Shown one piece after another: positions 1-11,495 of a stretch of DNA of 64,000 bases (positions are counted from its first letter, which is position 1; each line of letters opens with the position of its first letter). A program made the translations under genes and the position numbers. Source of the DNA: Trifolium pratense (Eukaryota; Streptophyta; Magnoliopsida; Fabales; Fabaceae); contig NC_060062.1 in the NCBI RefSeq assembly GCF_020283565.1, forward strand, positions 29,944,251 to 30,008,250, given 5' to 3'. The notes beneath the pieces are model-generated. The model saw only the letters and a list, made by a program, of their open reading frames with translations. It was not told where the DNA came from and searched no databases.

Positions 1-855
1 ACACTTAGCACTCCAAAATCTTCCAAAACAAACCGATAAATAAAAGGATACAAAAATATTTAATAATTAATTAAAATTTTAGTTTCTAAGTTATCACAAC
101 TATTGTTGGGTACGATTGAGCATAGGTCGGTTTCGGTTGATTTGGGCCAAAGATTGCCATACTGTCAAAAACCATAACCACTAAATTTGGACTCAATTCT
201 GACCATCTATATTTTCAGTTTATTCGAGTGTCAGGTCATATACAGATGAATTGAAATTTTATTGCTACAACATTAATTCATAAATTCATATATTCTTCAA
301 ATAGTTAACACCTCATACAAATGACAACTAATGATATAAGAACAAAATGAACAAAGAGGGTGAGATAATTACTTTATTTCAAATTTAGAATCCGTTTGTT
401 ACAGATTTTGATGTAATTTTGATGTAAAATAATTTTGATGTGTTTGTTTATTATAATAAAAATTATTTTTTTTAAATAAAATGATCTTTAGTTTGTTTGG
501 ATACAACTTGTAAAAGTGATTTTTTTAATTACAAATAACTTTCTTTTTTTAACATTTCTTTTCTCTCTCCTCTAAAAAAAATATATTATTTTATAAGCTA
601 CTCCTAGTAGCTTCTAATTTTTAGTTGTTTTCTGATTATTTTTATCTTCTGATTATTTTAAAAATCTGTAACAAACAGGTGCAAAACAATTAAAAATAAT
701 TATTTTTATAAAAAAATTAATTATTTTCTAAAATAAGCTATAACAAACGGACTAACCATAATTAAACATTGAGTTACACAAAGTTACACACCCTATTTTA
801 AGAGACTTAAAAATATTTCAGACTTTTATTTAAACATAGTAATACAAACATATAC
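1..855 (-). other. Intron of the CYP736A-like pseudogene
   Basis: No coding sequence is seen. The stretch lies downstream (minus strand) of the exon 1 donor site at 855/856 and aligns in patches with the intron of the intact paralog at 12336-13411. Both contain a motif ending in TTTCTAAGTTA(T/G)CACAACT (about 83-103 and 12642-12663), and both contain TTAAGAGACTTAAAAATA close to exon 1 (near 798 and 13322). Exon 2 should lie to the left of the window. A MITE at about 388-755 sits in this intron and is absent from the paralog. Confidence 0.6.
388..755. mobile_element. MITE with imperfect TIRs
   Basis: The left end reads TCCGTTTGTTACAG (from 391). The right end reads CTATAACAAACGGA (to 751), which is its imperfect inverse complement. 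The body is AT-rich and non-coding, and has an internal copy of the terminal motif near 668 (CTGTAACAAACAGG). The size and lack of coding suggest a non-autonomous DNA transposon, possibly hAT-type. The target duplication was not resolved. Confidence 0.5.
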
Positions 856-1541
856 CTGAAGATCAAAAACCCCAAGCCAAGGAACATAATCAGCTAGATT
901 AAAAGCTCCAAGCAAAGCAAATCTTTCTTGAATTAACTTCTTCAAGTCAAATTGTTCATACTTACACCTACCAAGTATCATCTTATACACAATATCCTCA
1001 ATAAGATTCTTTATAACCTCACTAACATTCACAACCTCACCTACCAAAGCAACTTTCTCCAAAGATTTAACCAAAATATTCAACTCGTGTTTCCTGATAG
1101 GACCAAACATTTCAACTTTCGAAGTATACTAAGAAGTTTCAAAGTGCAAAATTTCCTAACACTACGCCAATAAGGACCATATTCACAAAAAGCAATCCCC
1201 TTAGAACCATAAGACATGAGCTCAGATCCTTGAATCCTTGGTCGACTTGCAAAAACAAGATCATGGGTTTTGAGGAATGATTCTGCAACTTTTGAAGATG
1301 AAATGATAATAGTTGGAATTTGACCAAGTTGTAAGAACATAATTGGACCATATTTTTTGGAGAGTGATTGAAGTGTTCGATGTGGAAGTGTGCCTAATTG
1401 ATGGAGGTTTCCGATTATTGGTAGTGTTGGTGGACCAGGTGGCTTCTTTTGTTTTGGATGTAAGAATAGTATGAATGAAAAGTATGAAATAGTGAAAGTG
1501 AAGAGAACGAAAGCAAAGATTGTTGTTGATGCAAAAGACAT
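856..1541 (-). pseudogene. CYP736A-like cytochrome P450 pseudogene, exon 1
   Basis: This is the N-terminal exon of an endoplasmic-reticulum-anchored A-type P450. The first 153 codons (1541 down to 1080) give a hydrophobic anchor, the proline hinge KKPPGPPTLP, and the C-helix motif WRSVRKF. The frame breaks after FCTLKLLS. Compared with the intact paralog at 11496-14107, the plus strand reads GAAGTATACTAAG where the paralog has GAAGTACTAAA, a 2-bp insertion at about 1125-1128. Coding resumes in another frame as MFGPIRKHEL and continues to DLQ at the donor site (CAG|GTATAT, 855/856), the same place as in the paralog. Exon 2, with the heme-binding cysteine, is not in the window. The close match to the paralog and shared intron indicate tandem duplication. 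A pseudogene is the simplest reading; a sequencing error at the indel is the alternative. Confidence 0.85.
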
Positions 1542-2863
1542 GTCTATGAATGAATGGTTTGGTTTGGATGAAGAATGTCAAGAACTCCATGTTGGTTTCA
1601 TATTATCTCTAAACTTGTGGTGTACATCAGCTACATGTGGTTGTTGGATTGAGTCGCGGGTCGATACGCTCTCTTTAAGACATTTCGCGGCACGATCAAC
1701 CACGAAGTCCCCAGGATAAAACAACACAATTCTAATGATACCGATAAATACTGCACTGTAGATATCGGGCAAGAATTACACCCTCAAATATGATACTTAA
1801 ACCATTGCGCTATGATTTTAAGTTCATTCTAATACAGTGCTATGACCGTTCTAATATGGTATGGAGACCATTCTTATTATAGGGAATATGGTGTCATGAC
1901 CATTCTTAAATTTAAAGAAACTGTGATACTAGGATCACTCTTAAAACACAATAATAATACTAATATTAATATTAGTATCTCAAAACAAATGGAATAAACT
2001 TCAATATTATTCTCTGATTATTTTCTAAGCTATTAGGAACACAACCTAATACAATTTTTCTAATTAATTTGCATAACCGAATAATGAAATCAATTGATAT
2101 GAATAATTCATTCATTCTAACTTTAATATGACTCACTTCTAACAAGTCTAGTTAACGGTGAAATATTTCCACTTCAACCGATGTTTTTGTGTTAATTAAA
2201 ACAAACTGATCACAACAATTATTTCTACTACTACAACAATGTCAAATTGCTAATAATGATGACAAGTGTGTATCGTAGAATCTAAACCATAGAAACAATT
2301 GAATTTGTAAAAAAATAAGCAAAGGATTCCAAAGATGTGTTGTTCATGTTGACAAGCTTAGTGCTCTCATTGCCTCTGTATATCACCGTTCTCCTAATTC
2401 CAATTATGTTGATCTCTCTATCTCACTTGTCATGAGCTTATAATGTTTCATGTATACCTAGACCATGTAACATCACCTTTTACTGAGTTATGAATCTCAA
2501 TCTTATAGGAGTATAGTGGGCGGCGGCCCAAAACTAACTATTTTGGAAACGTGAAGTTCAATATATGCAGCCGTACTCCACTTTCAATTGTTCATTAGAC
2601 TTTTTTTCTATTAGGTTTTTAACACTTAAATAGGAAAGGCTCCTTAATAGGAACACATGTTCTGACTTTTTCTACTACTCTTCCTATTATTTAGTAACTA
2701 AAGTAAGTTTCTACAACAAAGTCTACTTTCATTATTTTTATTCTCAAAATACACACTAGTATATAATACATACTAGTATGCTCTAGTACTCGATGCGGGA
2801 CTCAAACATTTTATTTTCAATTCACATATAACGTGCTCATTGTTCCAATAGTGGTAATGTGGT
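1542..2863. other. Intergenic, no gene seen
   Basis: This stretch is AT-rich with no supported ORF on either strand. Positions 1600-1770 are less AT-rich and short ORFs there have no recognisable homology. Positions 2300-2530 contain a GGGCGGCGGCCC patch of the kind seen in repeats, but no ends could be assigned. Confidence 0.5.
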
Positions 2864-3985
2864 CACTACAAGAAAATACTCATTTACCGGCGAAATTTAC
2901 TGGCGGTTTTGGCCCTCAGTAGCTTACTGGCAGCCTAAGCCCCCAATAATTAATCAAAACCGCCACAAACTTATCAAATAATATTTAATTAAGAAAATTT
3001 GAACTTATTGGCGGTCCTGGCCGTCAGTAATTGTCTTGGAAATTACCGGCGGTCCAGGCCGCCACTAACTAACCAAGAATATTAAAAAAAAAAAAACTGA
3101 CGCCTCAGACCTTACTGGCGGCCTCGGCCGCCACAAAGTGTTGGGAATATAAAAAAGTAGCCGTTGGAGGACTTAGTGGCGGTTTTGACCGCCGGTAATA
3201 TTCTTGAAACTTGCCCAGACATTAATGGCGGCCTGGGCCGCCGCAAAGTTGTTGGAAGTTGAAAAAAATATAACCGTTGGGGCTTAGTGGCGGCTTTGAC
3301 CGCCAATAAGCTCCAAGAACAGATTTTCACGAATTTAATCCTCCTCTATATATATCTTCCTTCACTTCACAACTCTCATTTCCTACAATCCTTTCTCTAT
3401 CTAAAATTTCTCCAACATCTCTCTAAAAATTCTTAACTCTAAAAATTCTCCAACTTTTTATCATTTCACTCTTGTTTTTCTTCATTTTGGTAAGTATTTC
3501 TCTAATTCTGTCTTATTTTTATATTAAATAAAAAAAGTTTTTTAAAAATAAATATAAATAAAATAATTAAAAATATTAAATTTTATATTTAAATAAATTA
3601 AAATGTTTTTTTAAAGCAATTAATATTTTAAAAAAATGTTTTTTTAAAACAAAATAATTAATTATTAAATTTTATATTTAAATAAATTAAAATGTTTTTT
3701 TAAAGCAATTAATATTTAAAAAAACGGTTTTTTTAAAACAAAATAATTAATTAAAAACGTTTTTTTAAAAAAAATTTGAAAAGGCTGTAGTGGCGGTCCA
3801 AACCGTCGCTAAATGGTCAAAATCTGGGCAAATTTAGTGGCGGTCCTGGCCGCCAGTAGCTCTGTCGCAACCTGCAAAAGGAACTGTCCTTTCTGACACT
3901 AAATTTTGCGGCGGTCAAGGCCGCCAGTAACTTCTTTGGTCTTTGAATTGACCGTTGTTACTTAGTGGCGGTCATTCACAGCCAT
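2864..3985 (+). mobile_element. CACTA (En/Spm) element fragment, deleted
   Basis: The left end is a CACTA terminus, CACTACAAGAAAA at 2864-2876. Many subterminal GC-rich motifs of the form TGGCGG..GGCCGCC(A)GTAA follow to about 3320, in both orientations, as is typical of transposase-binding subterminal repeats. A TATATATATC box near 3348, a pyrimidine-rich leader and a GTAAGT donor-like site near 3490 look like the promoter, 5' UTR and first intron of a lost transposase gene. After AT-rich filler, similar motifs reappear at 3790-3975. No right terminus (TTTTCTTGTAGTG) is present, so the element is truncated or internally deleted. The same architecture is seen at the CACTA end at 51600-52121. 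Confidence 0.7.
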
Positions 3986-4595
3986 CAGATGATTTTACAC
4001 ATGTAATAATTATAACTGAAGAACTTTCTATTTTTGCTTGCTCAATTTCGGCCACATTTTACATGCGATTCGATCACCGATTTCGAAAACTAATACCGAA
4101 AACATTCATAAAATCGAACGACGATCAAAACGGTATAAAGAACGTCGAATTTCGTTGATTATTGAGGGAGAACGAACCGGGTCGACGAACCGGGTCGTCG
4201 TGACCCGTTTCTGCAGAAAATGGGTGAGGAAGATGATGAACAGTGACGCGCGTCCACGCCCACTCTCACTGGCGGCGCGTGGGGGCGCGTGCGGTGCCAA
4301 GGAGACTCCAAATGTTTTTATTATTTTTACATAAAAATAGTAAATAATTTTCTGAGAATTTTGGGACCAGTTTGGTATTTTTCTGAGACCTGGAACGATT
4401 TTTAGTTAATTAAATGAGGTAAATATGATTTTATAAATATAAGATATTAATAAAATTTTCCCAAAATTTTATTTAGGGTATTTTGAATTATTTGGAACGG
4501 TTGGGGATACCTCACTCTCTTCGGTTTTATATCGTCTTAAAAATTTAAATTTATTTCACAATTTTTATTAAGGGTTTAATATGTTTTTGGAGAAC
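3986..4595. other. Intergenic with a GC-rich island
   Basis: No gene is supported. Positions 4150-4310 are markedly GC-rich for this window and open in several frames, but the predicted peptides are low-complexity and unlike known proteins. A transposon promoter or LTR remnant is possible. Confidence 0.4.
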
Positions 4596-5175
4596 AACTC
4601 TTTGAAACCATTCCACAGCAAAAATGGTTTCATACCGTTATACACTGAAACCATTAGTCTAGTTAAATAGTTTCATGGCGTTATACACCGAAACCATTAT
4701 TATAGTTAAATGGTTTTATATGAGCATTAGTGTCAAGATGTTATACACTGAAACCATTAGTCTTGTTAATTGGTTTCAAGATGTTATACACGGAAACCAT
4801 TTGTCTAGTTAAATGGTTTGATACTGTTATACACTGAAACCATTATTATAGTTAAATGGATTTATATGAGCATTAGTGTCAAGATGTTATACATTGAAAC
4901 CATTAGTCCTTTTAATTGGTTTCAAGATGTTATACACTGAAACCATTTGTCTAGTTAAATGGTTTCATACTGTTATACACCGAAACCATTATTCTAGTTA
5001 AATGGTTTCATAGCGTTATACACTGAAACCATTAGTCTTGTTATTTGGTTTCAAGATGTTATACACTGAAACCATTAGTCTAGTTAAATGGTTTCATAAC
5101 GTTATACACTGAAACCATTATTTTAGTTAAATGGTTTCATATGGGCATTAGTGCCAAGATGTTATACACTGAAAC
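4596..5175. repeat. Minisatellite of 43- and 60-bp units
   Basis: Each unit begins GAAACCATT and ends with GTTATACAC(T/C). Most are about 43 bp. Some contain an extra ATGAGCATTAGTGTCAAG segment that makes them about 60 bp, and these recur with a higher-order period. Within units, GAAACCATT is followed by AATGGTTTC, so each unit can fold into a hairpin. The array stops at 5175, exactly where the gypsy-type LTR begins, so the LTR probably inserted into it. Confidence 0.85.
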
Positions 5176-7333
5176 TGTAACGACCCAAATTTATTATTCA
5201 CTATGTAAGTGTTTAATTATTTGGTGACATGGTTTTTAAGTAAGATAGTAATTAACTTTAAGTTATTTATCGAGAGTTTTACTTAACACGCGAGTTAGTG
5301 AGAGTTAACGCGAGTTGGGCCAAGTTAGTGGGCTTGAGGCCCAATGGGCCTTGGCACAAGGAGAGGGGGGCGCTATATGAAGCCCATTAGAGAGAGAAAT
5401 ATCATTATTTCTCTTGTTCTTATGAAGTAGAGAGAAGGAAGAGAAGAGGAGAGCTAGGGCAAGAGCTCGGAGGAGAAATTCGAGGAGCAATCGTCGAGCT
5501 TTCGTCGGATTAAGGTAAGAGAGTAGATTTCATATTCGTGGGTGATACGAGGAAGGGGAGAATGTCGATTTCTCCTCACCCGAACTTCCTCCACCCCATT
5601 TTCGTTTTAGCTTGGAATGGATTTTCTTGATGGAAATCGTTCCTAAGGTTCTTAACATGTTTAACATGCTTTTAACATGATGTATGAACGAATTTATTGA
5701 ATAAAAATGAATCTTATGGATGATTAAACTCAAGAACTTTGTGTTCTTGAGTGTTTTGAGTAAAAGTGTAAAATCTCTACTTTTTCGTAGTAAAAATGGT
5801 AGATCGGTGAAATGAACCGTCCTTTTGTCTTTAGATATGTTTGTTACACTCGAATACAAACTCATTTGGGGTTTATAACATGAAAAATGGGATTTTTGGG
5901 TGATTTGGTGTAGAAAACGCAGGTTTTGAACTATCCTGACAGAAGGCACTCGCTTGGCCTTCGCTCAGCGAACGTGTGTCGAACAGCTCGCCACGAGCAG
6001 GTGACCCACTGGTGTGGTTCGCTTTGGCTCGCTGAGCCTTCGCTCAGCGAATAGCTCGCTGATGCTCGCTACTGCTCGCCATGAGTCAGTGTCTTCCTGG
6101 CGTTGTTCGCTGAGGCTTGCTAAGCCTTCGCTCAGCGAACAACACTGTGACAGCAACTTTTTGATAATTGTTTTAAGTGCATTTTGGCACTTGTAACATG
6201 TGATTAGGGTATTCTAACATACAATTAAGTGTCTATAACCATGATTAATTGTATTGTGATGAATTGTTGATTATATTTGTGTAATATAATTGTTGTTGAT
6301 GATTGTTGATGATGTTTGTTTAAATATGAAAGCAGCATATTAAAGTGTTAATCAACTTAATAAAGACGAATATTAGAGTATGTTATTCTAATAAAGAAGG
6401 ATATCGAATTATGTTATTCGATAAAGACGTATATTAAGGTATAGTGTTATCTTAATAAAGATGAAATGTCGGATAGTGTTCCACATTATAAATGACGAGC
6501 AAAATGCTAATTGTGTGAGTGTGAATTAATGAATTACATACATGCATTCATGAATTGTTGATTTATATTGGATATTCCAATAAAGACGGATATCGGATTA
6601 TATTTATCTGATAAAGACGAATATTAGAGGTGAGTTACTCTAATAAAGACGATGGTACCACATGCATTAGATATGTCTAGGGGACATAGCATGAAGATTG
6701 TGGCATTAGATTGCATTAGGATATGTGTACATTATTTGATATTTGATATGTGACACATATGTTTGCATTTATGTGATAATTGTTATGTGACACTTATTTT
6801 GCTAAGTGTGCTTATTGATATTCGATGAAGTGATGTTTGATTATAATGATCTAGAACTTATAATTGAATGATAGATGACGATGTATATGTATAATGTATA
6901 ATTATGCATGTTTTATGAAGAAGTGTTTAAGTACCATTTACTTACACTTGTATATTTTGACTATGTTGTCTAACTCTCTTTTATGTGTTATGTGCTGGAC
7001 CGTTGGGGGTCCAGATTTACAGGTTTTTGTGGTATTCGATGTCGAGTCGTCGGTGAAGCTCTGCTCTGATTATGACACGGGAAAGGGTTGTATTTAGACT
7101 ATAGAGTCTTTCTGGCTTTCGATATTTATTTGTAAAACTATACATTTTGATAAAGAGGATTACTTTGTATAAACATTGTTTTTACTAATTAATTACATTA
7201 GTATTATTTTGATTGAAGAATGTAATACTCGAACCACAACTTTTATAATAACAGACATTACTTTCCGTTGCGTATTTTGAAAAAGATTTTTACTAAAGGT
7301 AGAAATATATAAATAATGGGTTTGGGTGTTACA
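5176..7333 (+). mobile_element. 5' LTR of a Ty3/gypsy-type retrotransposon
   Basis: The LTR starts TGTAACGACCC and ends GGGTGTTACA, giving TG...CA borders and 2158 bp. It is followed after two bases by a primer-binding site, which marks it as a 5' LTR rather than a solo copy. A GCTATATGAAG TATA-like box near 5370 is followed by a purine-rich leader. Positions 5945-6145 hold several copies of the palindromic motif TTCGCTCAGCGAA. Positions 6350-6660 hold a series of AATAAAGACG(A/G)ATAT units. The body of the element is missing: only a short leader follows and no gag or pol is present. Confidence 0.75.
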
Positions 7334-7335
7334 AT

Positions 7336-7348
7336 TGGTATCAGAGCC
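7336..7348 (+). promoter_or_regulatory. Primer-binding site, tRNA-iMet type
   Basis: TGGTATCAGAGCC lies two bases after the LTR end. It is complementary to the 3' end of plant initiator tRNA-Met, the usual primer for these elements. Confidence 0.8.
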
Positions 7349-7644
7349 CCGTTGTCTTCGGATTGTGTGGGTTATGTGTCGATCAGAGCAGGTCTGTGCA
7401 GTCAGACCAAGTGAGTGTTGTGTGTCAGTCGTGTTTGTCTAACAATTTTGTTGTGTTTGTTTTGTGAAATCACTTATGTTGTTCATTTAGGAACTATGAG
7501 TCATGTGAATTGGATTAGATTATCCATTCTTTTTGTAAGTAGTTGTGTGAGTGTTATACTTCTATGTTTATAAAAGTTGTATATGATTAGAGTTTAACCT
7601 TTGTGTAGTTTAAACTTGGTTGGTTGATGCTTATTTGCTAATTG
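7349..7644 (+). other. Truncated gypsy-type leader
   Basis: This is a T/G-rich untranslated leader following the primer-binding site. No gag ORF is found. The retrotransposon appears to be truncated within about 0.35 kb of its primer-binding site. Confidence 0.5.
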
Positions 7645-7706
7645 TTGACGATCCGGCATGATATAAAACTGCACGTGACGATCCGGCATGATATAAAACT
7701 GCATGT
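7645..7706. repeat. Tandem duplication, 30-bp unit
   Basis: GACGATCCGGCATGATATAA and the following ten bases occur twice in a row (from 7647 and 7677), almost identically. Confidence 0.8.
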
Positions 7707-7718
7707 GGTAATGATTTT

Positions 7719-7950
7719 CAAAGTGTTCAGGTAACAAAAAAAAAAACTAGAAAAATTTTACATACCTGAACACTTTTTTCCAAAGTTTGTAGGTAACAAA
7801 ATATATTTGGAAAAATTTTACATACCTACACACTTTTTTTCAAAGTGTTCAGGTAAAAAAAAATTTAGAAAAATTTTATATACCTGAACACTTTTTTCCA
7901 AAGTGTTCTGGTAACCAAAAAAAAATTTACATATCAGAACATTTTTTTCT
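7719..7950. repeat. Array of four hairpin units with covarying arms
   Basis: There are four units of about 60 bp. Each has a 13-bp arm, an A/T-rich loop of about 25-28 bases, and an inverse-complement arm. Arms are at 7721/7763, 7783/7823, 7843/7881 and 7901/7932. Units 1 and 3 share AAGTGTTCAGGTA with TACCTGAACACTT. Unit 2 has AAGTTTGTAGGTA with TACCTACACACTT. Unit 4 has AAGTGTTCTGGTA with TATCAGAACATTT. Several arm differences are matched by the complementary change in the partner arm. No coding is seen. Confidence 0.75.
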
Positions 7951-9111
7951 TCAGGGTTTTAGTTTTTATATGAGGGTAAATTCGTCTATTTAAAATTAAT
8001 GTTGGGGTAGAATGACAGTTGTTGGGGTAGAAAAAAAAATTTCAATGTTAAAAGGTCTTTTGTTTTTCTGAAATACTTAATATAGTTTTAAAATTTAAAT
8101 ACACTTTTTTTTAGATTAGTTTTAAATACAATTAAAACCTACTATAACTTATTGTACCAAAAAAAAAAACCTATAACTAATGCATATATACTAGACATCT
8201 CGGCCATGCATTCGCAAGGGTCATATAATGTGATATCCATAAATTGTAAATTTGTTAGAGTAAATAGAATATACAACAATGGTGTAAAAATAATTTTACT
8301 ATTAAATATTATTCAATATTAATAATTTTACTATTATTATTTAGGAAAATACAAATAATAGCATATTCAATCCACTCATAGAATTGACCAACCAAAATTG
8401 TGATACCAACATTTCCTAAATCTTGTAATACAATACAAATTTAAATAGTTATAAATAAAAAATAAATGAAATCTGATTATAAATACACATGTGTATGCCC
8501 ATTTTGGTAATTATACATCCAAAATCGATTTTGATGCAAATTATCCAAACAACATAAAATATTGAGAATCACTTTCACATTAATGTATCCAAACATAAAT
8601 CAATTTTGTTCAACTCACTTTTAACCAAAATCAATTCTGTCAAAATCAATTCTTCCTGCCGCCAAACCAAACACATACTATGTATCCTTAAAAAAAACGT
8701 GGTATACTATGTAATAAGATATTGAAAAATGTTATTTAAACACAAATTTTTAACAAAACTACACTTTTTGTTTTTTTTAATATTTGTTGCACGCTTCGAT
8801 ATCCGTACTATGAGTGGAGAAAAAATGTGTTGTATTTTTGTCCAACTTTTTTGTGTTTATATAACACACCTCTAAAATATTTATTAGAGTCCCTTTTTTG
8901 TTTAATAGCAGCGCGACACGACATCGTGTGACAACCATGCATACTGCCAACACTATGTACTACTCAATCATTACTCAATTTTACGAAAGGAAAAAAAAAT
9001 CTGCACAATTACTTCAATTCATTTGCCTCTAATTTAATGTCTTGAAAGTATATGTTGATTTTGAATACTAACGTAGTGTTTTTTCCGTCAATCATTACAT
9101 AAGTGTCACTT
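7951..9111. other. Intergenic, no gene seen
   Basis: AT-rich. Positions 7960-8030 (GAGGGTAAA ... GTTGGGGTA) resemble 31015-31055, suggesting a dispersed element. Positions 8500-8690 have the CCAAAC/ATCAATTTTG composition of a degraded legume MITE. No ORF is supported. Confidence 0.4.
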
Positions 9112-9758
9112 ATCCATAAGGATGTCAATGGGGCGGGTAATGTGTGGAGGAAACTTTTCCGTTACCCGCCCCGAAGTGTATGCTTGGAATTTTTGCCTCC
9201 ATCTCCGTTTTTATGGGGAATATTTGTCCTCATCCACATCTTCACAGATCCCCACAGTACCCGCAGAGATTCAAGGACATTGAATATTAACAAAGTTTTT
9301 ATATTTTTCGATCAAAATTAAGACTATAGTATGGCGTTATTTTTTCCTTTTTTATTTAAAAAAAATTTGCTTCCTTCTTTTTAAATAAATAAAAACAACG
9401 CATAATACATTCATAACCAAACAACAATGAAAAAATATTTGGCTACTAATAATCATACAAAACCTAATAGCCAAAATATTCCACATAATGTATGGCAAAA
9501 TATGCATAATCATACAAAAATTCATAACCAAAATATCTCAAAACTGTTGGTAATTGGTAAATATAGTTAAGTATATATGGACAGATTCAGGGAATCCGCG
9601 GGGACAGATACGCCTTCCCCGATCCCCACCCCGAAGTATCCGTGGGGGAATTTTTGCCTCCATCCCCACATGGTAAAATTTCGTGTTTTCGGAGCTCCAA
9701 ACGAGACATTCCCCGCGGGGATCTGCTCTGACGGATGCAAATTGACATCCCTACTTCT
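9112..9758. mobile_element. Non-autonomous TIR element with GC-rich ends
   Basis: The left end reads AAGGATGTCAATGGGGCGGG (from about 9118). The right end reads TTGACATCCCTA (to about 9752), its inverse complement over GGATGTCAA. Sub-terminal blocks rich in CCCCGC/GCGGGG lie inside both ends and the middle is AT-rich. This GGATGTCAA...GGGGCGGG architecture is common in dispersed non-autonomous plant elements, probably hAT-like. No transposase is encoded. Confidence 0.5.
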
Positions 9759-9951
9759 CAACCAAAAAAACTACAGAATTACTTCATTCGTTTGCATCTT
9801 AGAAGCTCAGATAATAATACTAAATAATAATTCACCCCACTTTCTTGACATGACATGACAAAATGTTGATTATTTATTGAACGATCGTGTAAAACTATTT
9901 TACACCGTCAGTGCATATCAATTAAATTCTTAAAAAAAAAGCGCATTAAAT

Positions 9952-10169
9952 TCTATTTTATACAATGTGGAAAGCCAAAGAGGAACAAGTATTTTCATCT
10001 TTTATATAGTGTAGTTAAATTGTCATGTGTGATATATCTTGAGTTAACAAAGCTTTAGAATCTATTTTATACAATGTGGAAAGCCAAAGAGGAACAAGTA
10101 TTTTCATCTTTTTATATAGTGCAGTTAAATTGTCATGTGTGATATATCTTAAGTTAACAAAGCTTTAGA
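9952..10169. repeat. Tandem duplication, 109-bp unit
   Basis: TCTATTTTATACAATGTGGA and the rest of a 109-bp unit occur twice back to back (from 9952 and 10061), with only a few differences. It is non-coding. Confidence 0.85.
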
Positions 10170-10319
10170 TTTTTGTGGTATACCTCATTTCTAAAATTCC
10201 TATGTCCCGTACCAATTTTAAAGTCGATATATTAATAATACAGAATTGAAATAAAAACTTTGAGTAAAAGACAGAGAGGGGGCATTATCTTTGAGTAAGG
10301 AGATTTGTACCATTATCTT

Positions 10320-11215
10320 GGTTTTTTTTTTGTTTTATTTATTTATTTATTTTAAGCAAAAGGATAAAATATATTAAATAAAATTAAAAAATACAAAAAT
10401 CGGGGGACATTAAACCTGACCCAGTTACCATCCATATGGGAATACATCGTTATCAAACAAAATCAGGTCGAACAACCCTAATCAATCATAACAATACAAA
10501 CACTGATCACGAGCGCGCAACCTAGCGAACCTACGTATGGGCGTGAAACAAAGTTACAAAAAAAGATGAAGAGTGAGAGCATCACCAAGATAAAAAGGGT
10601 TTAAAACTTAGCGAATGGATCAACCGCCAACACGAAACCTGATCCACGTGCCAACAATCCCCTGAACAAGCAGCAGGCAAAAAAGCTCTTTCGAGCAGAA
10701 CAGTCCGCGAACAGTCACAAGGACATAGACGAATAAGAAACCGGTACTGGAGTAGAGGCAGTCCTGACACCTTGAGACCTGCAGATCTCAACAGATCTAG
10801 AACATCAGAGAATCAAAAAGACAGAAACACCAACACAACTAGTTTCACAAGACAACGAATTTGAACCTAGATCGTGTGATGAGTCCAACACATTAGTAAC
10901 GAAACAACCCTTTCGAGTTAAAAGCACCAGACCCTTTCGGGTTAACAAACCATAAACCACCCAATCTATGTACCAAAACAGAACCGAAAATAAACAATAC
11001 AGTGCAAACACAAAACAAACTGAAGGCAAACAGTAGCAACGAATAACAGCCGACGAGCAAATGAACAATACGAACACAAAACACACAACAGAACTAACTC
11101 ACCGGAGGCGAACAAACGAGTCAACAGAAAATGGTGCTGGGAGAAAAGGAGAATGCAGAGATCCGGAAAGAACATCGGAAAAGATCTGCGAGAACCCAAA
11201 ACCACCTGAACAAAC
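10320..11215 (-). mobile_element. Possible non-LTR retrotransposon remnant
   Basis: The segment begins with a poly-T run (10321-10330) and an A/T stretch, then becomes distinctly richer in G and C to about 11210. That is what a minus-strand insertion with a 3' poly-A tail would look like. Small minus-strand ORFs (10582-11205) have no recognisable reverse transcriptase or endonuclease motifs, so identity is uncertain. A similar poly-T-led segment starts at 31450. Confidence 0.25.
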
Positions 11216-11495
11216 GAATCTTAGTTTTATTTAAAAGATAATTAACTTTTTAGATTTATTGCATAATTAATATATTTATACTATAATATAAAATATATTT
11301 ATCAATTATTTAAGGAATCTAAAAAATGAATTGTCCTTTATAAATAATAATAGATAAAGATTTCGACATTAATATATATAAATAAAGAGCAAACATACAT
11401 TATTAATTTATTTTATACAAATATCATTAATAAAAGACCTACTATACGTAGTATCTTTACTGTAATAAACTTATTGTAGTATATTGCTCATGGAT

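Noticed and set aside
5965..6196. Overlapping ORFs on both strands around 6000-6190
   Set aside because: They come from the palindromic GCTCGC/GCGAAC cluster in the gypsy-type LTR.
10582..11205. Several minus-strand ORFs in the G/C-richer patch
   Set aside because: No domain or motif recognised; Cys/Phe/Leu-rich composition looks like random reading of repeat DNA.
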